Origin: Craterostigma plantagineum
Lineage: Eukaryota > Streptophyta > Magnoliopsida > Lamiales > Linderniaceae
Length of the DNA: 64,000 nt
Assembly (NCBI GenBank): GCA_027422505.1
Contig: JAPQWV010000002.1
Location: forward strand, 30,978,501 to 31,042,500
Direction: 5' to 3'
The position numbers and the translations under genes are program-made. Shown here in pieces: positions 62,334 to 64,000 of the stretch. The notes under the pieces are model-generated. The model searched no databases. It saw only the letters and a list, made by a program, of their open reading frames with translations, and was not told the origin of the DNA. The first letter of the stretch is position 1. Each line of letters opens with the position of its first letter.

Positions 62334-64000
62334 ATTCTCCCCCTTTTCAACATCTGCGCCTTCTCTAGAGAGCATTCCAGCGAACCCGAGAATGAGAGTA
62401 ACCCGTTCGTAAATATCACGAACATCCATTGGCCTTCCTTGTAGCACCTACACATAATCCGAATCAAGAGTTCCAGTCCTACCCACTTGATTCATTCAGC
62501 AGCCAATCTTATGTGCAGCTATGTCGAACCGACTCGACCCGTCGATTCCCGAATAGGGACTTCGATGCAACCCCTTCTCCAGCAGGACTTCCCTTCTCAC
62601 CATCGTCTGACTTTATACCACGCGCGCGATTTTCGTGAATCTATCGAAGTCTGAGTATTATATATCATGCTCACGTCCAGACGATACAAACCTTTGCACT
62701 CTTCTCCCTTTGGTAGGACCATTTTCGCCATGTGTGATTTTCCCAGACTCCCCCTGCTATGAAACCCCACAGCCTTGAAATCTGACTGGCTCGAGAATAT
62801 TAAAAACTATGCAACTTTGGGACAACGTCACATCACCCAAAATACGCACCGCTCCACCAACCATTTTGATCTTCCCCGTTCCAACACACCGAACAACACA
62901 ACGATATCCATCAGCCCATGGAGATCGAAAAACCGTTCGCATTTTCGTGAACGCATCAAAATATTCTCTTGGAGCAAACTCAAGTTTAATATTTTCTTCC
63001 TGAGAACGAGCGTCATCATTAGAGACCGTGAGAACGTCTCCAAGATAAACCGTGTGCTACCCGCATGTGGAATTTTCCTAGCCGCTTGTCCTTCTTCCTC
63101 CAAGTCGGACTGTTCCTCCTGATGTGTCCCGGCTCACCACAGTTGTAGCATCACATGCCCTTCTCGCCACCTGGATTTGGACCTGCTACTGTCCCCAAAT
63201 CCCTTTGGCGTATCAACTTCCTCTATGATTCACTTTGAAAAATAGCCAACACCCAGCTATCACCAAAATTTGACCGCCTTCTCTTTTCATGCTCCAAAGA
63301 GTTGACTCCACCATCCACCGTCTGCATCGTATCATACCGGATGGTTGTGATCAAATTATCACCCGAATCAGGAAGCGAGGTAAGAAGTAACAGGGTCTTA
63401 CTTCTTCCTCTCCGACACATCTTGACCCCAAATCTTTCGTCATTTACTTCGAGTTTTCCTCGTCTCCCATCAAAGCTTATCACCCAGCTTTGACAAACGA
63501 GCACACCCTTCACTCTTTTCTGCCACAGAGTGAAACCTCCCGCACTAGCACATTGTCGCAATTTGCCGTCATCCGTCGCTGTTATCCTTGCAGAGATTCA
63601 ACAGCCCGGCCAAATAGTACTGATCAGATATTTCCCAGGAAAGCTAGCGACCAGCCTCATAGCACTACATAACTCGCAAAAACTCCACCGCCGCACAAGC
63701 TCCGCCCGACACTGAGCATCCCATCAACGATAACCATCTTTTACCATTATTTCTTCAGCACAAGGCATCACCTCGTTGAACCTCGCTCTGACACTGGCTC
63801 CCCCCGATTGATGTTCCCGTCTGATATCTTTTATGATGTGGAATGAAGCGAACAACATAGAATCGTCTGTTTGATTTGATGCCGAGGGAGTTTTCACTGT
63901 TAACAATCTCTTTAACTCGGGAACGAACGTAAAATAGCGTATATTAAGAGAAAGAGTGGAAAGTGCATCATCTTTCTCGATGCTTTGAATAGCGTAGTAA
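62334..64000 (-). pseudogene. Degenerate copia gag and protease-region remnant
   Basis: Minus-strand frames carry gag blocks (LLTSLPDSGDNLITTIRYD within 63223-63561) and a zinc knuckle at 63109-63150 reading CYNCGEPGHIRRNS, in which the last Cys is Ser. Between the knuckle and the LTR there is only ~800 bp, with scraps resembling the protease/pre-integrase region. Integrase, reverse transcriptase and RNase H are absent, so most of pol has been deleted. The 5' LTR would lie beyond 64000. Confidence 0.75.

Overview
The window is nuclear DNA of a flowering plant, most likely a eudicot. It is AT-rich, its genes are split by GT-AG introns, plant-specific families are present (SAUR, MYB-CC, the DExH1 helicase, a LIF2-like hnRNP), and the spaces between genes are filled with LTR retrotransposons and MITEs. 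No species can be named from the sequence alone. Layout: 1-4.4 kb is gene-poor AT-rich DNA with a Stowaway MITE. 4413-9504 is a complete but decayed Ty1/copia element on the minus strand, followed by a hAT-like element. 10.8-15.4 kb is a diverged tandem duplication whose best-conserved part is a short ORF with its core promoter. 17365-20559 (+) is a START/Bet v1-like lipid-binding protein gene with a long inverted-repeat MITE in its last intron. 21.4-21.8 kb (+) holds a tentative small secreted-peptide gene. 22096-27329 (-) is the 16-exon DExH1-type DEAH RNA helicase, with a one-base frameshift in exon 2. 28506-29795 (-) encodes a conserved plant protein of unknown function. 30.5-34.7 kb is MITE-rich intergenic DNA: a hAT element with a perfect 8-bp target duplication, and a Lemi/pogo-like element that keeps a transposase N-terminus. 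35431-39129 (+) is a condensation-type acyltransferase-like gene with an in-frame stop and a hAT insertion in its second intron. 39.7-45.4 kb is a cluster of DNA transposons (hAT, CACTA, PIF/Harbinger) around an intact SAUR gene at 42001-42393 (-). 46036-46329 (+) is a SmG gene lacking its first coding exon. 48438-51355 (+) is an intact LIF2/hnRNP-Q-like three-RRM gene. 52-53.7 kb has a tandem 420-bp repeat and a second Stowaway. 56195-57756 (+) is an intact MYB-CC (PHL2/PHL3-like) transcription factor gene. 58163-60969 (-) is a glutamate dehydrogenase pseudogene with many lesions; one of its introns contains a nearly identical copy of a LIF2-like gene segment lying 9.5 kb away, flanked by a ~65-bp direct repeat. 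From 61710 to the right edge is a second, more decayed copia element on the minus strand, with only its 3' LTR inside the window. The genes do not form a pathway; this is an ordinary euchromatic neighbourhood of unrelated housekeeping and regulatory genes. Several otherwise conserved genes carry one lesion each, which could be real alleles or consensus errors. Exon borders were set by eye from reading-frame continuity, GT-AG sites and remembered family sequences, so individual borders may be off by a few bases.
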